Source: Corynebacterium sp. SCR221107
Lineage (GTDB): Bacteria > Actinomycetota > Actinomycetes > Mycobacteriales > Mycobacteriaceae
DNA: 64,000 nt
Assembly: GCF_027886475.1 (NCBI RefSeq)
Contig: NZ_CP115670.1
Span: forward strand, 1,054,001 to 1,118,000
Direction: 5' to 3'
Both the position numbers and the translations under genes were made by a program. How positions within the stretch are numbered: position 1 is the stretch's first letter; the number at the start of each line of letters is the position of its first letter. The notes beneath the pieces were generated by a model that saw only the letters and a list, made by a program, of their open reading frames with translations, did no database searches and was not told the DNA's origin. This document shows positions 56,232 through 64,000 of this stretch, piece by piece.

Positions 56232-56377
56232 GGACGCCAAGAACACTAGGAAGATAGGAGCGAGAGGAAGAAACCCGGCGCAGATCCGCCTAGCCTTCGC
56301 TTCGCCATCAGGGGCCAGTAATTGGAAAGGGTTTCGGGTTTACGCAGCATTTTGGCAAGTAGTTTAAGCTGGTGTGC

Positions 56378-57349
56378 ATGAGCGCTGACGTTGAGACAGT
56401 TGAAAAAACCAAGAAAGTTCTGCTTGCGGCCCCACGCGGCTACTGCGCCGGCGTCGATCGCGCCGTGGAGACCGTCGAGAAGGCACTAGAAAAGCACGGC
56501 ACCCCGGTGTACGTACGCAAAGAGATCGTCCACAACCGCTACGTGGTCGACACCCTGGCCAAGCGTGGCGCCATCTTCGTTAACGAAACCGACGAGGTGC
56601 CGGCGGGCTCCCACCTGGTGTTTTCCGCACACGGCGTAAGCCCGGCGGTTCATGAGGAGGCACGCAGCCTCGAGCTGAAGACCCTCGATGCCACCTGCCC
56701 GCTGGTGACCAAGGTGCACAATGAGGTCAAGCGTTTTGCCCGCGATGGCTACCACATTCTGCTCGTTGGCCACGAAGGCCACGAGGAGGTGGAGGGTACC
56801 GCCGGCGAGGCCCCTGAGGTCACCCATCTCGTTGATGGCGTAGAGTCCGTGGCCACGCTTCCGGAGTGGCTGCACAACGAGAAGCTCGTCTGGCTGTCCC
56901 AGACCACGTTGTCGGTGGACGAGACCATGGTTATCGTCAAGGAGCTGCATGCCCGATTCGATAACCTTCAAGACCCTCCAAGCGATGACATCTGCTATGC
57001 GACGCAGAACCGCCAGGTTGCGGTCAAGGCTATCGCCGAAAAGTCCCAGCTTGTTATCGTTGTCGGCTCGCAAAACTCCTCAAACTCCAAGCGGCTGGTC
57101 GAGGTTGCCCTCCAGGCGGGTGCGAATGCCTCCTACCTGGTCGATTATGCCCACCAAATCGACCCCGCATGGTTAGAAGGTGTGACGACAGTCGGCGTGA
57201 CCTCCGGCGCATCCGTACCGGAAATCCTCGTCCGCGAGGTCATCGAGTTCCTCAACGATCATGGCTTTGGTGAGGTAGAAGAAGTCCTCACCGCCGCGGA
57301 GAAGATCACCTTCTCCCTGCCGCGCGATCTGCGCCCATCGAGGACCTAG
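56378..57349 (+). CDS. ispH: 4-hydroxy-3-methylbut-2-enyl diphosphate reductase
   Basis: Last step of the MEP pathway, giving IPP and DMAPP. The 323-residue protein has the three Fe-S ligand cysteines: Cys23 in RGYCAGV, Cys107 in DATCPLV and Cys206 in ICYATQNRQ, along with [19 protein letters not shown] and [12 protein letters not shown] 56378 is chosen; a GTG at 56372 is also in frame. No close ribosome-binding site is visible, so the transcript may be leaderless (TAGTTTAAG is 7-15 bp upstream). Confidence 0.95.
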   Translation: MSADVETVEKTKKVLLAAPRGYCAGVDRAVETVEKALEKHGTPVYVRKEIVHNRYVVDTLAKRGAIFVNETDEVPAGSHLVFSAHGVSPAVHEEARSLELKTLDATCPLVTKVHNEVKRFARDGYHILLVGHEGHEEVEGTAGEAPEVTHLVDGVESVATLPEWLHNEKLVWLSQTTLSVDETMVIVKELHARFDNLQDPPSDDICYATQNRQVAVKAIAEKSQLVIVVGSQNSSNSKRLVEVALQAGANASYLVDYAHQIDPAWLEGVTTVGVTSGASVPEILVREVIEFLNDHGFGEVEEVLTAAEKITFSLPRDLRPSRT

Positions 57350-57486
57350 AACCAGCAGAACGTGTATAGGGACTCTATGCCCACGCATACTTAACGGTGC
57401 ATGCCGGTAAGAGGTTTTCCTAAAAGCAACATTGCTACGCACCTGAGGTGTTTTAGCTGCAGTGCCGATTTAGCGAGCAATAAACG

Positions 57487-57520
57487 CCCGGTGGCCCTCA
57501 CACGAACGAAGGCCGCCGGG
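57487..57520 (+). terminator. Hairpin after ispH
   Basis: Stem CCCGGTGGCC with GGCCGCCGGG (one G-T pair) and TATATTCTTTGCC after it, 138 bp downstream of the ispH stop. Confidence 0.55.
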
Positions 57521-57662
57521 TATATTCTTTGCCTACCTCGGCCGGTGCTGAACGAGCTTGGGCAAAAATTTGTGGCATGCGTGTCTGCGATATGCCGCGC
57601 AGCCACGTAGCGAGCTATTTCATCCCAGAGAAACAAGGCACGTCGGGGGATTGATAACAAAA

Positions 57663-57681
57663 GACCCGCAGGATGCGGGTC
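57663..57681 (-). terminator. Terminator after the DUF6542 gene
   Basis: Stem GACCCGCA with TGCGGGTC, 3-base loop, then TTTTGTTATC on the minus strand, 18 bp after the DUF6542 stop. Confidence 0.8.
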
Positions 57682-57698
57682 AAGAATAAGGCGTTGCC

Positions 57699-58523
57699 TT
57701 ATTTGTAGAGATCGTCGTTGAAAGACTTCCGCGGCCGCGCCGGCTGCTCAGGGCGGGCTTGTTGTGCCGGTCGGGCCGGTTGCGCAGCCTGAGTTGCGCC
57801 ACGGCGCCCCGATTCAGTGGCGGACCTGACTGCCGAATCTGCCCCGGGAAGTCTTTGCTCGCCCGCACTGCGGCTGGGCCGCTGTGCCTTGGCCGCGGCG
57901 CGTTCCTGCCGGCGACGCATGAGCTCCTCGACGGTGACCTGCGTGCCAGGTTGCGACGAGGAGTGCGACCTGCGCGCCCGCTGTGACTGACTGCGGGCCT
58001 TGCGGGCGGCGGTGGTGTTACGCAGCTGCGCCTCCGATTGCTGCCGGCGCCGCTGCTGCGCGGTGGCCGTGCTAATGCGATCGCTGCGGCGCAGCAACGC
58101 GAGGCGGAGATAAGCCACGATGCCGGCTGCGACCGTCGTTAAGGCAAGCACCGGAAAGTGCTGGATGAAAGGGTACAGCGACGTCACGATTTGGGTCTTG
58201 GAAACAGGCGTGCCCGCAGGTGCGGCACCCTTGACAAGCAAGTAGCTGGTCAATACCGCAAACAACATGAACGCCATGGGCATGCTTGCGACGATAAGAA
58301 ATAGCCCGCGCGGTTCAGTGAGAACCGCGACGACAAGTGCTGCCACCACGAAAATCGTGAGGAAGGGAATACCAAGCTGGCCTGCGCTCAAGGTGACTAT
58401 CGTGCCCACCGCCAATGCGGCGCACAGGATCAGCAAGGAAACCCACAACGGGAAGCCGTAGGACCGACGGGATCTCGGTCGTGCTTGCGTAGCCTTGCGC
58501 CTTGAGTCTTGATGGATAGTCAC
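57699..58523 (-). CDS. DUF6542 membrane protein with long basic, disordered tail
   Basis: A 274-residue protein. About 25 basic residues, then a DUF6542-type domain of four membrane segments (about 25-140), then a disordered tail rich in Arg, Gln, Ala, Ser and Pro, with repeated ARPAQ/QPARP units near residues 245-265. DUF6542 proteins lie beside ispH in many actinobacteria, perhaps linked to envelope or isoprenoid metabolism. Function unknown. Confidence 0.8.
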   Translation of the reverse strand: MTIHQDSRRKATQARPRSRRSYGFPLWVSLLILCAALAVGTIVTLSAGQLGIPFLTIFVVAALVVAVLTEPRGLFLIVASMPMAFMLFAVLTSYLLVKGAAPAGTPVSKTQIVTSLYPFIQHFPVLALTTVAAGIVAYLRLALLRRSDRISTATAQQRRRQQSEAQLRNTTAARKARSQSQRARRSHSSSQPGTQVTVEELMRRRQERAAAKAQRPSRSAGEQRLPGADSAVRSATESGRRGATQAAQPARPAQQARPEQPARPRKSFNDDLYK

Positions 58524-58657
58524 AAACCGTTATGTTACCGAGACATGCAGCTGGAACGGACATTCACCCGTTGTTGACTGCTCGTGTCGGAGCGAATCTG
58601 CCAGGCAAGCGCCCGGGAAGTGATGCCAGCCACCTATAGGTAGCACGCGCGGCAGCA

Positions 58658-60217
58658 CTAGCGGCGGCGGCGAAACAGGGTTGGTAACCGGGTCAAGGCC
58701 TTTGTGAGGCGTGAACCCCACAGGCGCGCGATACGCAACGTGCGTGGGGGAGCATCCTGAAGGTTAGCCTCCTGCGACCCTCCAGGAGTGGTGATGTCCG
58801 ATGCCTTGGATGACTCGGATGAATCAGAAGACGATGCCGCGCCTGGAGATTGGGCGACGGCGTTGTCCGCACCCTGTTCCGGCCGAGCATGGCCCGACTC
58901 CAGCGACGGTTCGGCCTGGGGACCGTGGTGCTCGCCCGGGCGCAGGAATTGCAGATTGATGCGCTCACGCAGCTTGCGGCCAACCTCTTCGCCATACTGC
59001 CCTGACAAGGAACCCGCGACGGTGACGAAGTGGATCTCGCTGGCGGTCTTTTCGCCAGCGCGCAGGGCGGTCATGTCATCCAAGTAGCGAAGCAACACGG
59101 CGACCATCGCCGCGAAAGGCACAGCCAAGAAGGCGCCGACGATACCGAACAGGCTCGAGCCTAAGGTCACCGCCATCAAAACGATCACCGGGTGCAGGTT
59201 CATCGCCCGCGACTGCAGCAGCGGCGACAAGATGTTGCCCTCGAGCTGTTGGACGGCCAGCACGATCAGCAAGACGATGATCGCCTTCGTCATTCCCAGT
59301 GACACTAAGGCGACCACCACGGCTAAGGTACCAGCAACGAAGGCGCCGACGATCGGGATGAAACCGCCGAGAAAGGTTAACACCGCCAAGGCCAAGGCCA
59401 TTGGCACCTTCAAGATGATCAGTCCCAAGCCGATGAAGACCGCGTCAACCAAGGACACGAAAGCTTGGGCGCGGATGAAGCCACTCAAGGTCACCCAGGA
59501 ACGGGTGAGCAGCTCCGTCAAATGCCAACCGGCCCGCTGGCCAACGATGCTACGAACCCAGGGGAGGAATCGCTCGCCGTCTTTGAGGAAGAAGAAGGTC
59601 AATACCAAGACAACGCCCAAGGTGACGAGGACGGAGGTGGCGACGCCGATGCCGGAGAAGATTTCGCCGGCGATGTTTCCGGACTCGCGCTGAAGCCACT
59701 GCACGGCGCTGTTGATACGGTCGTTCATCGTGTCGTCGTCAAGGCTCAGCGGCGGGCCTTGAAGCCACAATTGGAAACGCTGCACGGCTTCGATGGACTG
59801 GTAAAACAGTGCCTGCGATTGGCGCCCGACGCTGGGGGCGATGAGCCAAAACACTGAGCCTATGAGCCCGATCGAGGCGACAATGACCAAAAAGACCGCC
59901 CCCGCCATGGGTATGCCGCGCGAGCGCAGGTAGCGCACCGGCGGCCACAATACGGTGCATACGATCAGCGCCAGAGCGACGGGGAGCACGCCGCGCCAGA
60001 GTTGTTTGAGGATGAACCAGCCCACATAGGCCGCGGCGCTGATGATTAAGAGGCGCAGGCACCATTCGGCCAGCGACTTGATTCCCTGGCCGATGATGAC
60101 GGAGCGGTCGATGCTGTCGCGGGCTGCCTTCGGTTCAAGATCCTTGAATACCGGCAAGGCCCCACCGCGCCGGAGGCGACCGCGGCGGGAGTTGTGGGGC
60201 GAGTTGTCGGAGTTCAC
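58658..60217 (-). CDS. AI-2E family transporter (PerM-like)
   Basis: A 519-residue protein. Residues 60-400 hold about 8 membrane helices in the AI-2E/UPF0118 pattern with FFLKDGERFLPWVRS, VDAVFIGLGLIILKVPMALALAVLTFLGGFIPIVGAF and QQLEGNILSPLLQSRAMNLHPVIV. The N- and C-terminal tails are polar, the latter rich in Ser, Glu and Ala (about 425-490). Substrates are mostly unknown; some members export ions or autoinducer. The preceding minus-strand gene is metS-metP. Confidence 0.88.
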   Translation of the reverse strand: MNSDNSPHNSRRGRLRRGGALPVFKDLEPKAARDSIDRSVIIGQGIKSLAEWCLRLLIISAAAYVGWFILKQLWRGVLPVALALIVCTVLWPPVRYLRSRGIPMAGAVFLVIVASIGLIGSVFWLIAPSVGRQSQALFYQSIEAVQRFQLWLQGPPLSLDDDTMNDRINSAVQWLQRESGNIAGEIFSGIGVATSVLVTLGVVLVLTFFFLKDGERFLPWVRSIVGQRAGWHLTELLTRSWVTLSGFIRAQAFVSLVDAVFIGLGLIILKVPMALALAVLTFLGGFIPIVGAFVAGTLAVVVALVSLGMTKAIIVLLIVLAVQQLEGNILSPLLQSRAMNLHPVIVLMAVTLGSSLFGIVGAFLAVPFAAMVAVLLRYLDDMTALRAGEKTASEIHFVTVAGSLSGQYGEEVGRKLRERINLQFLRPGEHHGPQAEPSLESGHARPEQGADNAVAQSPGAASSSDSSESSKASDITTPGGSQEANLQDAPPRTLRIARLWGSRLTKALTRLPTLFRRRR

Positions 60218-60277
60218 CTTTCCAATTGTGCCCCATCACGGTCGTCGAAGGGTTACTGCCTTGCGCTTTGGGGCATA

Positions 60278-60321
60278 AAAAATCCCCAACTCTTGCTCAG
60301 TGAAGTAAGCGAGTCGGGGAT
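60278..60321 (-). terminator. Terminator after metS
   Basis: Stem AATCCCCAACTC with GAGTCGGGGAT (one mismatch; inner GCT/AGC), loop about 12 bases, then TTTTTTATGCC on the minus strand, 12 bp after the metS stop. Confidence 0.8.
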
Positions 60322-60333
60322 CGATGAGATTGC

Positions 60334-60513
60334 TTAGGCGCGTGGGGCGTGGTGCTCCTGGGCGATCAGCACGTCATCGGTAGCGTGCTTGGAATCGCCC
60401 AATAGGCCGGAGGTCTCATCCGGGTGGCGCTGCAGGTGGATCACCGTGAGGGCGAGTCCGCCCCAGATGACGACGATGAACAGCAGCATCATCACGATGG
60501 CGGTGCCGGACAT
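60334..60513 (-). CDS. metS: Methionine/alanine importer small subunit
   Basis: A 59-residue protein: one membrane helix (about 4-25; AIVMMLLFIVVIWGGLALTV) and a short polar tail ending in HHAPRA. It is the MetS/AlaS small subunit needed by MetP in C. glutamicum. It is too short for many ORF callers, but begins ATG TCC GGC and lies downstream of metP in the same direction (136 bp gap), as in the MetPS systems. Confidence 0.88.
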   Translation of the reverse strand: MSGTAIVMMLLFIVVIWGGLALTVIHLQRHPDETSGLLGDSKHATDDVLIAQEHHAPRA

Positions 60514-60649
60514 GTTTGGCTCCTTATCAGTTTATGTGGGCTCAACGCCGAGGCTGTGTGGTCTGGGCAGGTGCCTTGAAGCCGGTTCGGGCGCGTGCCC
60601 GCTTATCTGGCTTCCGCATCTGCCCACTCAACCTCGTGTTTGTGGTCTT

Positions 60650-62275
60650 CTAGTTGTACTGTTCGGCGGCAAAACCCGGGATGCGGGGCTTGTTCGGATC
60701 GTACTTGCTGGGCTTGAGAACCGGGCGAGCATGGTGCGGATCTACACCGAAGTCGGAGCCTGGAGGGCCATCGACGGGCAGCCCGGCAGGCCACGGCATC
60801 GCGGAGAGGACGAAGGCCAGAACCAGGATGATGGCAAGAACTGCCCAGCCGAACAGGCCGATCTGGAGCTGGGAGTAGCCGCCGTACGGTTCGGTGATCA
60901 GCGAGATGAGCTCCTGAATAAGGGTAAAGCCCAGGACCAGGGTGGTCACGTTGACCACGCAGATGCGCCAGATGGTGCCCACACGGAAGGAGGAAACCTG
61001 GTTGATGTGTGCCTGGATCTCGTCGATGCGGCGGGAGATCCAATCGACGCACACGATGATGATCAAGGCGATGGCCACGATACCGATGTTGTTGGTGAAC
61101 TTGTCCATGATGTCCAGCGTTGCCAGGCCGGAGGTGGTGGAGAACAAGATGATAGACAGCAAGGCCATAAAGGTTCCAACGGCGATGGCGGTCTGCTTGC
61201 GTGGCAGGTTGAACTTGTCAATGAAGGCGGAGATCACCGGCTCGAGCAAGGAGAACAGGGAGGTAAAACCTGCGATGGTCAGGGAGCCGAAGAACAGGAC
61301 GCCGAAGGCGCCACCGAGTGGCATCTCATTGATGATGGTCGGGAAGGCCACGAACGCCAAGCCAATACCGGAGGTTGCCACGTCTTCGACACCAACGCCC
61401 TGGTTGAGCGCCATGAAGCCCAAGGTTGCGAACACGCCGATGCCGGCGAGAACCTCGAAGGAGGAGTTGGCGAAAGCGGTGACCAGGCCCGTGCCGGTGA
61501 GGTTGGAGCGCGGCTTGAGGTAGGAGGCGTAGGTCATCATGATGCCGAAGGAGACCGACAGTGAGAAGAAGATCTGGCCATAGGCGGCCACCCACACCGT
61601 CGGGTCCTTCAGCGCCTCCCAGTTTGGGGTGAAGAAGGCGTTGAGGCCTTCGGAAGCACCGGGCAAGAACAGGGCGCGGATAACCACGATGATAAACAGC
61701 ACCGTCAGGATCGGCATGAAGATCTTGGCGGTGCGTCCGATACCCTCGTCCACGCCCATCACCATGACGATGACCGCGGCAATCCACACGACAGCCATGC
61801 CGAGTAGGATCTGCGGCACGAAGTCGAAAGAGACCTTGGCGGTCTCATCAAACTGCAGGAAGTCTGCGAAGAAGTAGGTGTTCGGATCATCGCCCCAGGC
61901 GCGGTTGAAGGACTTGACGGTATAGAGCAATGCCCAACCGATAATTGCCGCGTAGTAGATGGTGATGAAGAAACAGATGCCCACCTGGATCCAGCCGACC
62001 GGCTCGGTCCATTTGGCAAAGCGACGGAAGATGAGTGGATCGGATCCGCGGTAGCGGTGTCCCATCGCGTAGTCCAAGAACAAAAGCGGAATACCTGCGG
62101 TTAGCAGTGCGATGAGGTAGGGGATGAGGAATGCGCCGCCGCCGTTTTCGTAGGCGACATAGGGGAAACGCCAAATATTACCCAGGCCCACTGCGGAGCC
62201 GATGGCCGCGAGGAGGAACACCCAGCGACTGGAGAATGTTTCGCGGCGCTGACCCTGCTCAACTGGTGCAGACAT
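60650..62275 (-). CDS. metP: Sodium-dependent methionine/alanine importer, large subunit (NSS family)
   Basis: A 541-residue NSS transporter with 11-12 helices. SSRWVFLLAAIGSAVGLGNIWRFPYVAYENGGGAFLIPYL carries the first NSS sodium/substrate signature; GQIFFSLSVSFGIMMTYASYL and the rest follow the NSS order. The 40 C-terminal residues are hydrophilic (PRIPGFAAEQYN). In C. glutamicum MetPS imports methionine, with McbR control; I see no clear McbR site here. Upstream is a 560-bp gap to ychF. Confidence 0.92.
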   Translation of the reverse strand: MSAPVEQGQRRETFSSRWVFLLAAIGSAVGLGNIWRFPYVAYENGGGAFLIPYLIALLTAGIPLLFLDYAMGHRYRGSDPLIFRRFAKWTEPVGWIQVGICFFITIYYAAIIGWALLYTVKSFNRAWGDDPNTYFFADFLQFDETAKVSFDFVPQILLGMAVVWIAAVIVMVMGVDEGIGRTAKIFMPILTVLFIIVVIRALFLPGASEGLNAFFTPNWEALKDPTVWVAAYGQIFFSLSVSFGIMMTYASYLKPRSNLTGTGLVTAFANSSFEVLAGIGVFATLGFMALNQGVGVEDVATSGIGLAFVAFPTIINEMPLGGAFGVLFFGSLTIAGFTSLFSLLEPVISAFIDKFNLPRKQTAIAVGTFMALLSIILFSTTSGLATLDIMDKFTNNIGIVAIALIIIVCVDWISRRIDEIQAHINQVSSFRVGTIWRICVVNVTTLVLGFTLIQELISLITEPYGGYSQLQIGLFGWAVLAIILVLAFVLSAMPWPAGLPVDGPPGSDFGVDPHHARPVLKPSKYDPNKPRIPGFAAEQYN

Positions 62276-62512
62276 GAAGAGTCAACCTTTCATTGCGGGC
62301 TCAGTGTGACTGTGCGCTCGCCGAGAAATAGACGAAAACTCCATGGGGGAGCTCGGAGGGGGCGCAAGACAATCTTCGACTTAAGCCAAGACAAGGAATG
62401 AGCCATAGATGAAAAAGCGCGTTTCCCGATGGTGGTGGGACCAGCGTTTGTCCAAGGCCGCGTTGCGCGTGGTGGCGTACGTGACCACGAAGGCTCAAGT
62501 GATAGTTCAGTT
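62276..62512. other. metP upstream region
   Basis: No gene. It should hold the metP promoter on the minus strand. A TAGAC half-site (62321-62330) is present, but without the second half of the McbR palindrome. Short frames look random. Confidence 0.35.
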
Positions 62513-62547
62513 ATAGGTTGAGCTATCTTAAACTTTCGGGCTATAGA
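62513..62547 (+). promoter_or_regulatory. DtxR-like box overlapping a promoter upstream of ychF
   Basis: 62513-62531 matches 14 of 19 positions of the DtxR consensus by eye, with an almost complete left half. On the plus strand TTGAGC (62519-62524) and TATAGA (62542-62547) are separated by 17 bp, a good sigma-70-like promoter; the DtxR-like box covers its -35 region. The transcript would start near 62554, and the first gene is ychF at 62840. A hairpin GCGCTC-GCTT-GAGCGC lies at 62631-62646 and a TTCTTTTT stretch at about 62671-62678, so a short RNA is conceivable. Confidence 0.45.
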
Positions 62548-62839
62548 AATAGCTCTACGCGGATTTTAAACGCCTGTTCGCTCTCAGCGAAACCGCAGGG
62601 GGAATATTCTTTCAAAGTTCCCTGCCCCTCGCGCTCGCTTGAGCGCGCCGCGTGAGCCTTAGCCGAGGGCTTCTTTTTGCTTGACGACGGCCACAGGTGG
62701 GCAAACTTTACGCAGAATGAGCCTTTGCCGTTGGTGCCGGCAAGTGGTGGGAGGCTTGGTCTATTACGTGCTCGCAGGACCGGTGCCACGGGTAGTCACG
62801 ATGTCTCATTTTCGGTGCTAATTGCTACTATGAGGGATC

Positions 62840-63925
62840 GTGAGCCTTACTCTTGGAATCGTCGGACTGCCCAACGTTGGCAAGTCCACCCTTTTTAATG
62901 CCCTGACCCGTAACGATGTGCTGGCCGCGAACTACCCGTTCGCCACCATCGAGCCTAATGTCGGCTTGGTGGAGCTGCCGGATCGCCGCCTCAACCGTCT
63001 GGCGGAGATCTTTAGCTCCGAGCGCATCCTGCCCGCCACCGTCTCCTTCGTGGACATCGCCGGCATCGTCAAGGGCGCTTCCGAGGGCGAAGGCATGGGC
63101 AATGCCTTCCTCGCGAACATCCGTGAGGCGGATGCGATCTGCCAGGTGGTGCGCGCCTTCGCCGACGATAACGTCATCCACGTCGACGGCAAGGTGGACC
63201 CCATTCACGACATCTCCGTGATTAACACCGAGCTGATCCTCGCGGATTTGCAGACCATTGAGAAGGCCCTTCCGCGCCTGGAGAAGGAGGCTCGCAAGAA
63301 CAAGGAGCTCGCCGACACCGTCGCCGCCACCAAGAAGGCGCAGGAAATCCTCGAGGATGACCGCACATTGTTCTCCGCTTCGAAAAATGGCGAGATCGAC
63401 CTAGCCCTCGTGCGCGACCTGCACCTGATGACGGCCAAGCCATTTTTGTACGTGTTCAACTCCGACGAGGCCGTGCTTACCGACGACGCCCGCAAGGCAG
63501 AGCTCGCCGCCCTCGTCGCCCCTGCCGACTGCGTCTTCCTCGACGCGAAGACAGAGACCGAGCTGCTAGAACTCGACGAGGACGAGGCCCTGGAGCTGCT
63601 GGAGTCCGTGGGGCAGACCGAGCCTGGCCTGGCGACCCTAGCCCGTGCTGGTTTCCACACCCTCGGCCTGCAGACCTACCTGACCGCAGGGCCGAAGGAA
63701 TCGCGTGCCTGGACGATCAAGCAGGGCTGGCACGCCCCGCAGGCCGCGGGCGTGATCCACACCGACTTTGAGAAGAAGTTCATTAAGGCCGAGATCATCT
63801 CCTTCGACGACCTCGACGCCGCAGGCTCTGTGGCCGAGGCCCGCGCGCAGGGCAAGATGCGCATGGAGGGCAAGGACTACGTTATGCAAGACGGCGACGT
63901 CTGCGACTTCAAGATCGGCGGATAA
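62840..63925 (+). CDS. ychF: Redox-regulated ATPase / ribosome-binding GTPase-like protein YchF
   Basis: Obg-like ATPase that binds ribosomes and is linked to oxidative stress response. The 361-residue protein from GTG 62840 has P-loop GLPNVGKST (residues 9-17), the DIAGIVKGASEGEGMGNAFLANIREADAI switch, the NxxE-type motif (VFNSDE) in place of the GTPase NKxD, and the C-terminal TGS-type domain (AGVIHTDFEKKFIKAEIISFDDL). GAGGGATC lies just before the GTG. Confidence 0.94.
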   Translation: MSLTLGIVGLPNVGKSTLFNALTRNDVLAANYPFATIEPNVGLVELPDRRLNRLAEIFSSERILPATVSFVDIAGIVKGASEGEGMGNAFLANIREADAICQVVRAFADDNVIHVDGKVDPIHDISVINTELILADLQTIEKALPRLEKEARKNKELADTVAATKKAQEILEDDRTLFSASKNGEIDLALVRDLHLMTAKPFLYVFNSDEAVLTDDARKAELAALVAPADCVFLDAKTETELLELDEDEALELLESVGQTEPGLATLARAGFHTLGLQTYLTAGPKESRAWTIKQGWHAPQAAGVIHTDFEKKFIKAEIISFDDLDAAGSVAEARAQGKMRMEGKDYVMQDGDVCDFKIGG

Positions 63926-63944
63926 TTCCTCGCGGTCAACAATC

Positions 63945-63996
63945 AAGCCCTTCAGCACAGGCACACTTTCGTGAAAGATCTGTGGTGGAGGGCTTT
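63945..63996 (+). terminator. Terminator after ychF
   Basis: A long hairpin: AAGCCCT...CACAG...CTTTC with GAAAG...CTGTG...AGGGCTT and TTTTCC after it, 20 bp after the ychF stop. Confidence 0.8.
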
Positions 63997-64000
63997 TCCT

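Noticed and set aside
60389..61564. 391-residue plus-strand open frame opposite metS-metP
   Set aside because: Antisense shadow of metP: Gly/Asp/Glu/Gln-rich with no domain, and metP has clear NSS motifs on the other strand.
62319..62336. McbR site upstream of metP
   Set aside because: Only the TAGAC half is present; the second half of the palindrome is missing at the required spacing.

Overview
The window is a typical Corynebacterium chromosome segment (Actinomycetota, mycolic-acid group). Pointers are mycothiol S-conjugate amidase (mca), a RipA-type AraC regulator, the MctC acetate/pyruvate symporter with its DUF485 partner, the MetPS methionine importer pair, the order eno - ftsB-like - DUF501 - ppx - tRNA-Leu, and the order greA - DUF4307 - mca - small membrane protein - Z-isoprenyl diphosphate synthase shared with mycobacteria. 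Codon use is uniformly GC-rich in the third position. No prophage, insertion sequence, CRISPR array or rRNA operon was seen.

Layout. 1-8 kb: partial prfC, an SDR oxidoreductase, two complete peptidyl-tRNA hydrolase genes 2.3 kb apart flanking a nitronate monooxygenase, an FAH-family hydrolase and a small Cys-rich protein, then rplY with a structured leader, a methyltransferase and an AlkD glycosylase. 8-15 kb: mctC operon, prs, glmU, an MFS protein, a probably frameshifted lysine-rich ORF and tRNA-Gln. 15-28.6 kb: tetR-mfd, mazG, a secreted transglycosylase, eno, ftsB-like, DUF501, ppx, tRNA-Leu(UAA), a small unknown gene with a YceI protein, ripA and a BI-1/YccA membrane protein. 28.7-36.4 kb: lipoprotein, greA, DUF4307, mca, Z-FPP synthase, flavodoxin-like protein, coaA, glyA. 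36.4-41 kb: a 5-oxoprolinase (pxpC-pxpB-pxpA) and NRAMP-like transporter operon with a divergent FCD-GntR regulator and twin palindromic operators. 41-49.5 kb: two similar TetR + DHA2-type MFS modules, a DUF5997/LysR-effector-domain divergent pair, a GNAT acetyltransferase and a GntR pseudogene. 49.5-64 kb: fumC, glpX, DUF4245, xseB/xseA, ispH, DUF6542, an AI-2E family protein, metS-metP and ychF.

How it fits together. Most genes are housekeeping: translation (prfC, pth, rplY, ychF), repair and transcription (mfd, alkD, xseAB, greA), central metabolism (eno, fumC, glpX, glyA, mctC, prs), and cofactors, thiols and envelope (coaA, mca, glmU, ispH, Z-FPP synthase). A recurrent theme is iron. ripA is present, and three 19-bp sites resemble the DtxR operator: one between the FAH hydrolase and the Cys-rich protein (15/19), one upstream of ripA (12/19), and one overlapping a good sigma-70-like promoter in the metP-ychF gap (14/19), where no protein gene follows directly. 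These site scores were counted by eye and need experimental or genome-wide motif testing.

I found no clear new multi-gene system. The most interesting leads are the possible iron-controlled transcript upstream of ychF, the structured rplY leader, the class I-shaped tRNA-Leu(UAA), the twin FCD-type operators of the 5-oxoproline operon, and the HTH-less LysR-like protein paired with DUF5997.
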